The notes beneath the pieces are model-generated. The model did no database searches, was not told the DNA's origin, and worked only from the letters and a program-made list of their open reading frames with translations. The position numbers and the translations under genes were made by a program. From Pseudomonas veronii (lineage in GTDB: Bacteria; Pseudomonadota; Gammaproteobacteria; Pseudomonadales; Pseudomonadaceae), in contig NZ_JYLL01000009.1 of assembly GCF_001439695.1 (NCBI RefSeq), positions 62,001 through 126,000 of the forward strand: a stretch of 64,000 bases of DNA, written 5' to 3'. Positions 55,728 through 64,000 of this stretch are shown one piece after another. Within the stretch, counting starts at the first letter, position 1. The number at the start of each line of letters is the position of its first letter.

Positions 55728-56327
55728 TCAACCTACGATAAAGGTTTGGCCGGTCTGCAAGCCCTCGACGCTTTTCGCGTAGGCCAGTGCCACATCGGCG
55801 CCCGCAGCCGGTTTGTACCCGCGAAAGTACGGTGCATAGCTGCCCATGGCTTCCAGCAGCACTGTCGGGCTTACGGAATTGACGCGCAGGCCCCGTGGCA
55901 ATTCGATTGCCGCGGCTTTCACAAATGCATCCAGTGCGCCATTGACCAGTGCCGCCGAGGCGCCGGTGCGAATCGGGTCGCGGTTGAGGATGCCGCTGGT
56001 AAGGGTGAACGAGGCGCCGTCGTTGGCGTACTCGCGGCCGATCAGCAGCAGGTTGACCTGGCCCATCAGTTTGTCGCGCAGGCCCAGTTCGAAATCGGTT
56101 TCGCTCATCTCACCCAGCGCGACGAAATTCACACTGCCGGCGGCGCAGACCAAGGCATCGAACCGGCCGGTCTGCTCGAACAGCCGACGGATCGAGGCGC
56201 TGTCGCTGATATCCACCTGGAAGTCGCCGCCGCTGCGACCAATGCTGATCACCTCGTGACGCTGCGCCAGTTCCGCCTTGACCGCCGAGCCCACGGTGCC
56301 GCTGGCACCAATCAATAGGATTTTCAT
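55728..56327 (-). CDS. Short-chain dehydrogenase-like protein lacking the catalytic Tyr
   Basis: A 199-residue SDR-like Rossmann protein. The cofactor loop is LLIGASGTVGSAV (GxxGxxG at residues ~7-13), with VDISD and the LVCAAGSV strand as in classical SDRs. The expected Ser is in TLTSGIL, but the YxxxK motif is absent: the segment reads RTGASAALVNGALDAFVKAAA. It then resumes with the normal LRVNSVSPTVL. This matches a known Tyr-less SDR group, so it may bind NADP(H) without standard chemistry. It is divergent from a LysR gene over ~105 nt. Confidence 0.82.
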   Translation of the reverse strand: MKILLIGASGTVGSAVKAELAQRHEVISIGRSGGDFQVDISDSASIRRLFEQTGRFDALVCAAGSVNFVALGEMSETDFELGLRDKLMGQVNLLLIGREYANDGASFTLTSGILNRDPIRTGASAALVNGALDAFVKAAAIELPRGLRVNSVSPTVLLEAMGSYAPYFRGYKPAAGADVALAYAKSVEGLQTGQTFIVG

Positions 56328-56431
56328 CGTGCTGTTTCTCCAGTGGGTAAGTGAGGGTTCAGTCTAGTGTGGCTTTTCAAGTGGATAAACGCGCTAATAG
56401 GCAACCTTTGGTTTTCAAATGGAAACAATCC

Positions 56432-57340
56432 ATGAGCGAGATGGATGACCTGGCGGCGTTTGCCGTACTGATCGAGGCCGGCAGTTTCACCGTGGCGGCT
56501 GAGCAACTGGGTTGCAGCAAAGGGCAACTGTCCAAGCGCATCAGCCAGCTGGAGGCGGGGTACTCGGTGGTGTTGCTGCATCGCACCACGCGCAAGCTCA
56601 GCCTGACCGCGGCCGGCGCTGCGTTGTTGCCCCAGGCGCAGGCGTTGGTGGCGCAGGTCGAACGGGCACGTCAGGCGCTGGCCCGGCTCAAGGACGACTT
56701 GGCCGGGCCGGTGCGTATGACGGTTCCGGTGTCGTTGGGCGAAACCTTCTTCGACGGCTTGTTGCTGGAGTTTTCCGAGCACTACCCGCAGGTGCAGATC
56801 GAACTGGAGCTGAACAACAGCTACCGCGACCTGGCGCGGGATGGCTTCGACCTGGGGGTACGCTCGGGCGCCATCGAAAATCAGCGCCTGGTGGCCAAGC
56901 CGTTGTTGGCCTGGCACGAGATGACCTGTGCCAGCCCGGCCTACCTGGAGCAGCACGGCGAACCGCTGACCCCAGCCGATCTGGCGTCCCACACCTGCCT
57001 GCTGAACAGCCACTACAGCGGCCGCGAAGAGTGGCTGTACCACCAACAGCACGAGCTGCTACGCGTGCGGGTGAGCGGGACCTTCGCCTCCAATCACTAC
57101 AACCTGTTGAAAAAGGCCGCCCTGGTGGGCGCTGGTATTGCGCGGCTGCCTTCCTACGTTTTACCGGCGGAACTGGCTGACGGCCGATTGCGCTGGCTGC
57201 TGCGGGATTATCAGACGCGGAGCCTGCCGATGTACCTGGTGCATCCCTATCAGGGCGGCTTGCCGCGACGCACCCAGGTGTTGGCCGACTACCTGGTGGA
57301 CTGGTTCAAGCGCAGCGGCGAAGCCCTCGACCGACTCTAG
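56432..57340 (+). CDS. LysR-family transcriptional regulator
   Basis: A 302-residue LysR regulator with helix-turn-helix FTVAAEQLGCSKGQLSKRIS (about residues 17-40) and a C-terminal effector domain (about 90-295). The Met at 56432 (MSEMDDLAAFAVLIEAGSF) is the usual LysR start; an earlier in-frame GTG/ATG adds 27 residues. It is divergent from the SDR-like gene, which it probably controls. Its stop overlaps that of the convergent doxX-like gene (CTAG), so the two genes end on the same four bases. Confidence 0.88.
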   Translation: MSEMDDLAAFAVLIEAGSFTVAAEQLGCSKGQLSKRISQLEAGYSVVLLHRTTRKLSLTAAGAALLPQAQALVAQVERARQALARLKDDLAGPVRMTVPVSLGETFFDGLLLEFSEHYPQVQIELELNNSYRDLARDGFDLGVRSGAIENQRLVAKPLLAWHEMTCASPAYLEQHGEPLTPADLASHTCLLNSHYSGREEWLYHQQHELLRVRVSGTFASNHYNLLKKAALVGAGIARLPSYVLPAELADGRLRWLLRDYQTRSLPMYLVHPYQGGLPRRTQVLADYLVDWFKRSGEALDRL

Positions 57341-57822
57341 CGATAGCGGCGGGCGATCAGGTGGTCGACGGAAAGGCGACCCGGGCCTTTGGCCACTAAC
57401 AGCAGTAGGACGGCCAGCCAGGTGCCGTGGGTCGGGTAGGCATCGGGGTACACGAACAGTTGAATGGTCAGGGTCATGCCGATCAACGCCAGGGCCGAGA
57501 AGCGTGTGGCCAAGCCCAGCAGGATCAGCACCGGGAAGAAGTGTTCGGCAAATGCCGCCATGTGCGCGGCCACTTCCGGTGACAGCCAGGGCAGCTTGTA
57601 TTCGCTGCGAAACAGCGGCAGCGTCGAGGCGGCGAGGCGCGGCTCGCCCAGTTGGAAGGTGCCGCTGATCAAGTCGATGGCAAAGCCTTCGACTTTGGTT
57701 TGCCCGGACTTCCAGAACACCGCCGCGATGGAGAAGCGTGCGAGAAAGGCGATCAAGCTGTAGGGGATTTTTTCGAAAAGCTGGATGGCCCGGTTGATCA
57801 GGCACGTTGATCGAGGGTTCAT
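57337..57822 (-). CDS. DoxX-family membrane protein of the bufferin operon
   Basis: A 161-residue inner-membrane protein with four hydrophobic segments (about 20-40, 78-98, 105-122, 130-148), a DoxX-like protein. Its start overlaps the stop of the DUF2063 gene by four bases (ATGA), so it is translationally coupled to the RiPP genes. The equivalent last gene of described buf/gig operons is also DoxX-like and may serve electron transfer or peptide processing at the membrane. Met at 57822 (MNPRSTCLINRAIQLFEKIP) is chosen; the longer frame runs through the upstream gene. Its stop overlaps the convergent LysR stop. Confidence 0.85.
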   Translation of the reverse strand: MNPRSTCLINRAIQLFEKIPYSLIAFLARFSIAAVFWKSGQTKVEGFAIDLISGTFQLGEPRLAASTLPLFRSEYKLPWLSPEVAAHMAAFAEHFFPVLILLGLATRFSALALIGMTLTIQLFVYPDAYPTHGTWLAVLLLLVAKGPGRLSVDHLIARRYR

Positions 57823-58595
57823 GGCGATACCTTGTGTTCCAGAGACAGATGAGTGATGGCGGCTTGGTTGATCAGCAGCGCCAGGCATTGGTGCAGGTCG
57901 AACTCGGCTGAGGCCTCGAGTGCGTGCGCGAGCGCCTTCTCCAGCACCGCGCCCTGGTTCAGGCTGTCGATAAACGCCACCGAGCCGCTGTCGATGGCGA
58001 ACACCTTGACCTCCAGGCCCCGGCGCAACACGAGGGCGCCCTGGGCATGCCAGGGATTCAACGTGGCAATCGCGCCCTCGGTCTGGTGCGCCGCCCATAC
58101 CGCGACGACGGCGTAGCGCGAGTCCAGCGTGGCCAGGGATGGGTGCAGTTGCAGGTGCAATGTGCCCAGCTCGGTGTGCGTTTGCAGTTGCTGCAGAACA
58201 GCCTGCGGTTCCAGCGCGAGGGCATCCGCCGCGTGATAGGCACGGACCCGCAAGCGTTCCAGGCGTGCTACATCCGCCAGGTAAGGCACGCTCGCGGCCG
58301 GTTCAAAGCCCTGGATAAAACCGGAAAATGTCGCGCCGTATTCGCTGATCAATGGGCTTGCCGGTGGGGACGCCTGTACATAACAGCCGGCCATGGCGCG
58401 GAAAAACTCATCGCCCACCAGTTGCAACGTCACCGGGTAAGCGGTCGCCAGCGCGTTGATCAACGAGCCGTGGACATTGTTGCGATACACCGCAAAACGG
58501 CTGGCCGGGTCGGCGCCGTTGCTGCTGAACAGGCCGGCCGGGCAGGCTTGGTCCGACGCCAGCAGGGCGGCGGCAAAGTCTTCGAGAAGGCTCAT
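57819..58595 (-). CDS. bufC: DUF2063 RiPP partner protein (BufC-like)
   Basis: A 258-residue soluble protein. The first ~95 residues form the DUF2063 putative DNA-binding/partner domain (MSLLEDFAAALLASDQ ... FAVYRNNVHGSLINALATAYPV ... FFRAMAGCYVQASPPASPLISEYG), which in related systems pairs with the MNIO enzyme and recognises the precursor leader. The C-terminal part is diverse. It overlaps bufB by four bases (58592-58595) and the doxX-like gene by four bases. Role inferred from known MNIO systems; DNA binding is not required by the name. Confidence 0.85.
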   Translation of the reverse strand: MSLLEDFAAALLASDQACPAGLFSSNGADPASRFAVYRNNVHGSLINALATAYPVTLQLVGDEFFRAMAGCYVQASPPASPLISEYGATFSGFIQGFEPAASVPYLADVARLERLRVRAYHAADALALEPQAVLQQLQTHTELGTLHLQLHPSLATLDSRYAVVAVWAAHQTEGAIATLNPWHAQGALVLRRGLEVKVFAIDSGSVAFIDSLNQGAVLEKALAHALEASAEFDLHQCLALLINQAAITHLSLEHKVSP

Positions 58596-59470
58596 GGGCG
58601 GCCCCGCGACAAGTGCCGTTCGGCCTGCTGTGCCTCGGCCAGCAGCACGCTGAAGGCCGGTACCTGGTTATCCCTTTCGATCAGCGTGGCCACCGGGCCG
58701 GTACGCGCGAGCACGTGTTCGTACAACTGCCAGACGGCGTTATCGATGGGCGCGCCGTGATCATCGATCAGCAGGCGCTCGCCCAGGCTGTCGGTGTCTT
58801 CGGCAAAGCCTGCCAGATGAATCTCAGCCACGGCGTGCAAGGGCAGCGCGTCGATGTAGGTCAACGGATCGCGCTGATGATTGATGCACGACACATAGAC
58901 GTTATTCACGTCCAGCAGCAGGCCGCAGCCGGTGCGGCGGATGATTTCGCCGATGAAGTCCGTTTCGTCGAGCGTCGAGCGCTGGAACTGCAGGTAGGTC
59001 GACGGGTTCTCCAGCAGCATTGGCCGCTTGAGGGTGCTCTGAACCTGATCAACGTGTTCGCACACTCGATTGAGGGCGGCGACATCGTAGGCCAGGGGCA
59101 GCAAGTCGTTGAAAAACACCGGGCCGTGGGTCGACCAGGCCAGGTGCTCGGAAAAGGCCTGGGGTTGATAGCGCTCGATCAGTGTTGCCAGCCGTGCCAG
59201 GTGCTCACGGTTCAGCGGGTTTTCGCCGCCGATGGACAGGCCCACGCCGTGCAGCGACAGCGGGTACTGCGCGCGAATCAAACCCAGGTAGTGATGAAAC
59301 GGGCCGCCGGCCACCATGTAGTTTTCGGCGTGCACTTCAAAAAAACCGATATCGGGGCAGGTGTCGAGCACTTCGGTGAAGTGCTCGTTTTTCAGCCCCA
59401 GCCCGGCCCGCAGGGGGAGGCCGGGCACCTGAGCCGCTGAGGGCGTTTGCAGGAACGAAAGCGTCATCAT
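58592..59470 (-). CDS. bufB: MNIO-family (DUF692) multinuclear iron oxidase, BufB-like
   Basis: A 292-residue TIM-barrel oxidase that in the bufferin family oxidises Cys residues of a precursor peptide into sulphur heterocycles using iron and O2. Metal-binding landmarks are in order: FEVHAENYM (about residue 45), LHGVGLSIGG (about 75), FSEHLAW (about 105), LLENPSTYL (about 150), LLLDVNNVYVS (about 185), EIHLAGF, DDHGAPI and LIERDNQVP. Start is one of two ATGs (59470/59467). It begins 23 nt after the precursor gene and overlaps bufC. Chemistry is by analogy with Caulobacter bufferins and MbnB. Confidence 0.9.
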   Translation of the reverse strand: MMTLSFLQTPSAAQVPGLPLRAGLGLKNEHFTEVLDTCPDIGFFEVHAENYMVAGGPFHHYLGLIRAQYPLSLHGVGLSIGGENPLNREHLARLATLIERYQPQAFSEHLAWSTHGPVFFNDLLPLAYDVAALNRVCEHVDQVQSTLKRPMLLENPSTYLQFQRSTLDETDFIGEIIRRTGCGLLLDVNNVYVSCINHQRDPLTYIDALPLHAVAEIHLAGFAEDTDSLGERLLIDDHGAPIDNAVWQLYEHVLARTGPVATLIERDNQVPAFSVLLAEAQQAERHLSRGRP

Positions 59471-59493
59471 CAGTACTCAGGCTGCGGGCTGCT

Positions 59494-59799
59494 TCAGGAC
59501 TTGGCGGTAAAGGCCGCTTCCTGGCCGAAGCCAGTCGACGAGGTGGTGCTTGGGGTTTGGGTGCAGGTGCCGGCCGGGACCAGTTTCCAGGCGTTGGCCT
59601 GATCCTTGGTTTTGGACGTGCCGGCGCAGGAAGTGCCAGCGCCAGCGGCGCAATCGTTCTTGCCGGCTTCGGCGACGCCGAAGCATTTCTGCATGTCGTC
59701 GGCCGCGTGGGCGCTGGTGCTCAAGGCGGACAGGCTCAGGGCGGAACTCAGGGCGAGGACGAGGGAAGCAGCGGACAGTGAACGGTGTTTAACGGTCAT
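59494..59799 (-). CDS. bufA: Bufferin-type precursor peptide (DUF2282), exported, four Cys
   Basis: A 101-residue precursor. The Met at 59799 (SD GGAG at 8 nt) opens a signal peptide with cleavage after AHA near residue 32. The mature part starts [18 protein letters not shown] and has Cys at 39, 50, 58 and 79, in the pattern KCFGVAxAGKNDC ... SCAG ... [10 protein letters not shown] typical of DUF2282. After the last Cys there is a ~22-residue Ser/Thr-rich tail. In described systems the Cys are modified by the MNIO enzyme and bind copper in the periplasm. The upstream 120 nt holds a TGTAAC element (59877-59882, -) that could be part of an ECF sigma promoter. Confidence 0.88.
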   Translation of the reverse strand: MTVKHRSLSAASLVLALSSALSLSALSTSAHAADDMQKCFGVAEAGKNDCAAGAGTSCAGTSKTKDQANAWKLVPAGTCTQTPSTTSSTGFGQEAAFTAKS

Positions 59800-59921
59800 G
59801 GTGTATCTCCAGCAGTGGAATGAGTCGGCGGGCATGATTGCCTGCTTGTACCACTAGAGGCTGGACGCTGGAATTCGTTACAAGCCGTTTGAAAAAAAAT
59901 TCAGCGATCACCCGAAACAAA

Positions 59922-60010
59922 TGTGGGAGGGGGCTTGCCCCCGATGACGGTATATCAGTCACATGTTCTGTGCCTGACATGGCGCCATCGGGGGCAAGCC
60001 CCCTCCCACA
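59922..60010. repeat. REPIN (GTGGGAGGGGGCTTG type) between buf operon and braG
   Basis: Inward pair TGTGGGAGGGGGCTTGCCCC... / complement, around a ~40-nt spacer, with a nearly perfect stem. It lies between the bufferin promoter region and the stop of braG (-), so it marks the braDEFG transcript end. Confidence 0.9.
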
Positions 60011-60025
60011 TTTAGCAACCGGGTG

Positions 60026-60727
60026 TTAACCGCCGAGGTACGCCTCACGCACCTTCGGATCGGTCAGCAACTGTTCACCCGTGCCCTGCATCACCACCCG
60101 GCCGTTTTCCAGCACATAGGCACGGTCGGCGATTTTCAGCGCCTGGTTGGCGTTCTGTTCGACCAGGAACACCGTCACACCGTCCTTGCGCAGCTGTTCG
60201 ATGATGTCGAAGATCTGCTGGATGATGATCGGCGCCAGGCCCAGGGAAGGTTCGTCGAGCAGCAACAGCTTGGGTTTGCTCATCAGCGCGCGACCGATGG
60301 CGAGCATTTGCTGCTCGCCGCCGGACATGGTGCCACCGCGCTGGCTGAAGCGTTCCTTGAGCCTGGGGAACAGGTGCAGCACCTTGTCCATTTGCTCCTG
60401 GTAGTCGCCCTTGTCGGTGAAGAACCCGCCCATGGCCAGGTTCTCTTCGACGGTCAGGCGCGAAAACACCCGTCGGCCTTCCGGCACCACGGCAATGCTT
60501 TTACGCATGATGTGCGACGACTGCTGGCCCACCAGCTCTTCACCCATGTAGCGGATGCTGCCGCTGTGGGCCTGCGGCGAACCGCACAAGGTCATCAGCA
60601 AGGTCGACTTGCCGGCACCGTTGGCGCCGATCAGCGTGACGATCTCACCCTGGCGCACTTCGACGTTGACGCTGTGCAGGGCCTGGATCTTTCCGTAGAA
60701 AGTGGAAACGTTTTCGAATTGCAGCAT
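60026..60727 (-). CDS. braG: Branched-chain amino acid ABC transporter ATPase BraG/LivF
   Basis: Second ATPase of the high-affinity Leu/Ile/Val(Ala/Thr) importer. The 233-residue protein has Walker A LIGANGAGKSTLLM, signature MSGGEQQMLAIGRAL, Walker B KLLLLDEPSLGLAP and VEQNANQ. It lies 1 nt after braF in the five-gene order braC-D-E-F-G. Length matches BraG. Confidence 0.95.
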   Translation of the reverse strand: MLQFENVSTFYGKIQALHSVNVEVRQGEIVTLIGANGAGKSTLLMTLCGSPQAHSGSIRYMGEELVGQQSSHIMRKSIAVVPEGRRVFSRLTVEENLAMGGFFTDKGDYQEQMDKVLHLFPRLKERFSQRGGTMSGGEQQMLAIGRALMSKPKLLLLDEPSLGLAPIIIQQIFDIIEQLRKDGVTVFLVEQNANQALKIADRAYVLENGRVVMQGTGEQLLTDPKVREAYLGG

Positions 60728-60728
60728 T

Positions 60729-61492
60729 TTACGCTTCCCCCAGATAGGCTTTGATCACTTCAGGATTGTCGCGGATCTGCTCCGGCGTACCGTCGGCCAG
60801 GGGCGTGCCCTGGTTGATCACCACGATGTGGTCAGAAATGCTCATGACCAGTTTCATGTCGTGTTCGATCAACAGCACCGTGGCGTTGTTTTCCTCACGC
60901 AACACGCCGATCAGCGCCTTGAGGTCTTCGGTTTCCTTGGGGTTCAAACCGGCGGCCGGTTCGTCGAGCATCAGGATCCGCGGGCGGGTCATCATGCAGC
61001 GGGCGATTTCCAGGCGACGTTGCTGCCCATAGGCCAGGGTGCCGGCGGGGCGGTTGGCGAACTCGGTGAGGTTGACCTTGTCCAGCCAATACTCCGCGTA
61101 TTCCATGGCCTCGCGCTCGCTCTTGCGGAACGCCGGGGTCTTGAACAAGCCAGCGAAGAAGTTGGTGTTCAAGTGACGGTGCTGAGCGATCAGCAGGTTC
61201 TCGACCGCCGTCATGTCCTTGAACAACCGCACGTTCTGGAAGGTCCGCACCACGCCCTTGCGGGCGATCTCGTGACCGGCCAGGCCCTGGATCGGCTGGC
61301 CGTCGAGCAGGATGCTGCCACCGCTGGGCTTGTAGAAACCGGTGAGGCAGTTGAACACCGTGGTCTTGCCGGCGCCGTTGGGGCCGATCAGCGCAACCAC
61401 TTGTTTTTCCTTCACGGTCAGGGCCACGCCATTGACCGCCAGCAAGCCGCCGAAGCGCATGCTCAAGTTTTCGACTTTCAGGATCTCGCGGC

Positions 61493-61496
<4 letters not shown>
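60729..61496 (-). CDS. braF: Branched-chain amino acid ABC transporter ATPase BraF/LivG
   Basis: First ATPase of the same importer, 255 residues as in BraF. Walker A is [18 protein letters not shown], signature [15 protein letters not shown], Walker [14 protein letters not shown], and the switch His is in [15 protein letters not shown]. The start overlaps the braE stop by four bases. LivG-type ATPases have an extra C-terminal segment, here [12 protein letters not shown]. Confidence 0.95.
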
Positions 61497-62742
<1,246 letters not shown>

Positions 62743-62746
<4 letters not shown>

Positions 62747-63666
62747 ACTTTCTCAACCTCCGGACGGCCCAAAATGCCGGTCGGACGGAACAACAGCACC
62801 AGAACCAACAGGCCGAACGCCACGACGTCCTTGTACTGGTCGCCGAAGATATCGGCGCCAAACGCTTCGGCCACCCCCAGCACCAGCCCGCCGAGCATCG
62901 CGCCCGGAATGCTGCCGATGCCGCCCAATACCGCTGCGGTAAAGGCCTTGAGGCCGACCAGGAAACCGGCGTTGGGGTTGATCACGCCGTACTGCATGCT
63001 CAAAAGCACGGCCGCGACGGCCGCCAGCGCGGCACCGATGACGAAGGTCAGGGCGATGATGTTGTTGGTGTTGATGCCCAGCAGGTTGGCCATCTTGATG
63101 TCTTCGGCGCAGGCCCGGCAGGCGCGCCCCAGACGGGAGCGGGAAATGAACAGGGTCAGGCCCAGCATGGCCACCAGGGTGACGACGAAGACCAGGATCT
63201 GCATGTACGAAATCAGCACTTCTTGTGCGCCGCCTGGGCCGAAGGAGAAGCTCCCCGGGATCAGGTTGGGAATGGACTTGTCCTTGGAGTCCTGGGACAG
63301 CAATACGGTGTTCTGCAGGAAAATCGACATGCCGATGGCGGAAATCAGCGGGATCAAACGGTTGCTGCCACGCAAGGGACGATAGGCAACCCGTTCGATA
63401 CTGTAGCCATAGGCACTGGTTACGACGATCGACGCCAGGAACGCGGCGGTCATCAACAACGGCAGGGAGTGGATCCCCATCATGGCCAGCCCGGCAAGGG
63501 CAATGAAGGCCACGTAGGAACCAATCATGTAGACCTCGCCATGGGCGAAGTTGATCATTCCAATGATGCCGTAAACCATTGTGTAGCCAATGGCTATCAA
63601 GGCATAGGTGCTGCCAATGGTCAGGCCATTAACCAGCTGTTGGAAAAAATGATAGATCTCAGGCAT
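62743..63666 (-). CDS. braD: Branched-chain amino acid ABC transporter permease BraD/LivH
   Basis: A 307-residue permease, the BraD length, with about eight membrane helices. Family features are [15 protein letters not shown] near residue 40 and the coupling loop [20 protein letters not shown] near residue 185. It is separated by 228 nt from the binding protein gene, with a terminator-like hairpin in the gap, so the permease/ATPase genes are likely expressed at a lower level than braC. Confidence 0.95.
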
Positions 63667-63848
63667 TACAACGCTCCTAAAAACCCGATACGCATTTCAC
63701 TGGTGGAGTCATGTTCCGGCCCTGCGCTGTGTTCTGTGAGCACATTTGCGCAAAGCGTTTGCCAGCGAACCGCTGGTGACGGTTTTAAGATTTTCAGGTG
63801 AGCCAGCGCCCGGATCGCGGGTGACAGGCCCATAAACCTCGTAAAACA

Positions 63849-63874
63849 AAGCCCACTGCTCTCACAGTGGGCTT
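63849..63874 (-). terminator. Terminator/attenuator between braC and braD
   Basis: Stem AAGCCCACTG / CAGTGGGCTT (10 bp perfect) with a 6-nt loop; on the - strand it is followed by TGTTTTAC. It lies ~20 nt after the braC stop. Because braD-G follow on the same strand, it probably acts as a partial terminator. Confidence 0.75.
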
Positions 63875-63894
63875 GTTGACCAGTAACGCCTGGC

Positions 63895-64000
63895 TTACTG
63901 AGGGGAAACTTCGGTTTTCGGTTTGCCGAAGTGCCACTCGTAGACCACGAACTTGAAGTCCTTCAGGTCGCCCTTGGCGTCGAAGCTCAGATCGCCGGTA
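63895..64000 (-). CDS. braC: Branched-chain amino acid-binding protein BraC/LivK, C-terminal end (cut by window edge)
   Basis: The last ~34 residues on - are read back from the TAA at 63895-63897 (complement): GDLSFDAKGDLKDFKFVVYEW followed by HFGKPKTEVSPQ. This matches the C-terminus of the periplasmic Leu/Ile/Val-binding protein. The rest of the gene is beyond the right edge. The place ahead of braDEFG agrees with the Pseudomonas order. Confidence 0.85.
   Translation of the reverse strand, partial: TGDLSFDAKGDLKDFKFVVYEWHFGKPKTEVSPQ

Overview
The window is ordinary chromosomal DNA from a Pseudomonas of the P. fluorescens group. The grounds are: gene order and protein lengths that match Pseudomonas (BraDEFG of 307/417/255/233 residues, RpoS of 334, PvdQ-family acylase QuiP), high GC with strong third-position GC bias, and many copies of the short palindromes (REP/REPIN, GTGGGAGGGGGCTTG and TGTAGGAGCGAGCTTGCTCG types) typical of this group. 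No insertion sequence, prophage, integrase, CRISPR array, rRNA or tRNA was seen.

Layout. (1) 1-13.7 kb: the conserved envelope/lipid cluster, all on +: dxr (partial)-rseP-bamA-skp-lpxD-fabZ-lpxA-lpxB-rnhB-dnaE-accA. It joins isoprenoid precursor synthesis, sigma-factor-releasing proteolysis, outer-membrane protein assembly and lipid A synthesis with replication and fatty acid initiation. (2) 13.9-20.5 kb: tilS, pyrG-kdsA-eno, ftsB-ispD. (3) 20.6-23.6 kb: a LysR regulator divergent from the glutathione-dependent formaldehyde detoxification pair (adhC, fghA). (4) 23.7-28.8 kb: ispF-truD-surE-pcm-nlpD-rpoS, with a PsrA-like box in nlpD ahead of rpoS. (5) 29-30.5 kb: a cold-shock protein, dcd and a small conserved ORF. 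(6) 30.7-34.9 kb: a polar/basic amino acid ABC transporter operon on - with an embedded zinc deacylase. (7) 35-39.4 kb: quiP, then a four-gene - operon with two SEC-C proteins, a LEA-type lipoprotein and a DUF6231-like protein. (8) 39.5-50.6 kb: surface proteins and enzymes: two OmpA-family proteins, a collagen-like secreted protein, CopD-like membrane protein, dinG, an agarase-like glycoside hydrolase, a serine hydrolase, pdxH, a glycine-zipper lipoprotein. (9) 50.7-57.3 kb: nhaA, a PLP enzyme, an FAD dehydrogenase, a lipoprotein, and an SDR/LysR divergent pair. (10) 57.3-59.8 kb: a four-gene - operon encoding a small exported Cys-rich peptide, an MNIO (DUF692) enzyme, its DUF2063 partner and a DoxX-like membrane protein. 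This is a bufferin-type RiPP metallophore cluster and the most notable system here. (11) 60-64 kb: the branched-chain amino acid transporter braC(partial)-braDEFG on -.

Most genes are standard core genes. The points that merit a second look are the bufferin cluster, the His-rich SEC-C mini-protein, the ispF start codon placed directly behind a terminator-like hairpin, the REP copy that supplies the ispD stop codon, a mirrored REP pair, the Trp-motif OmpA protein with repeat and Lys/Ala tail, and the agarase-like enzyme. All functional calls come from reading motifs and remembered family features; no database search was run.
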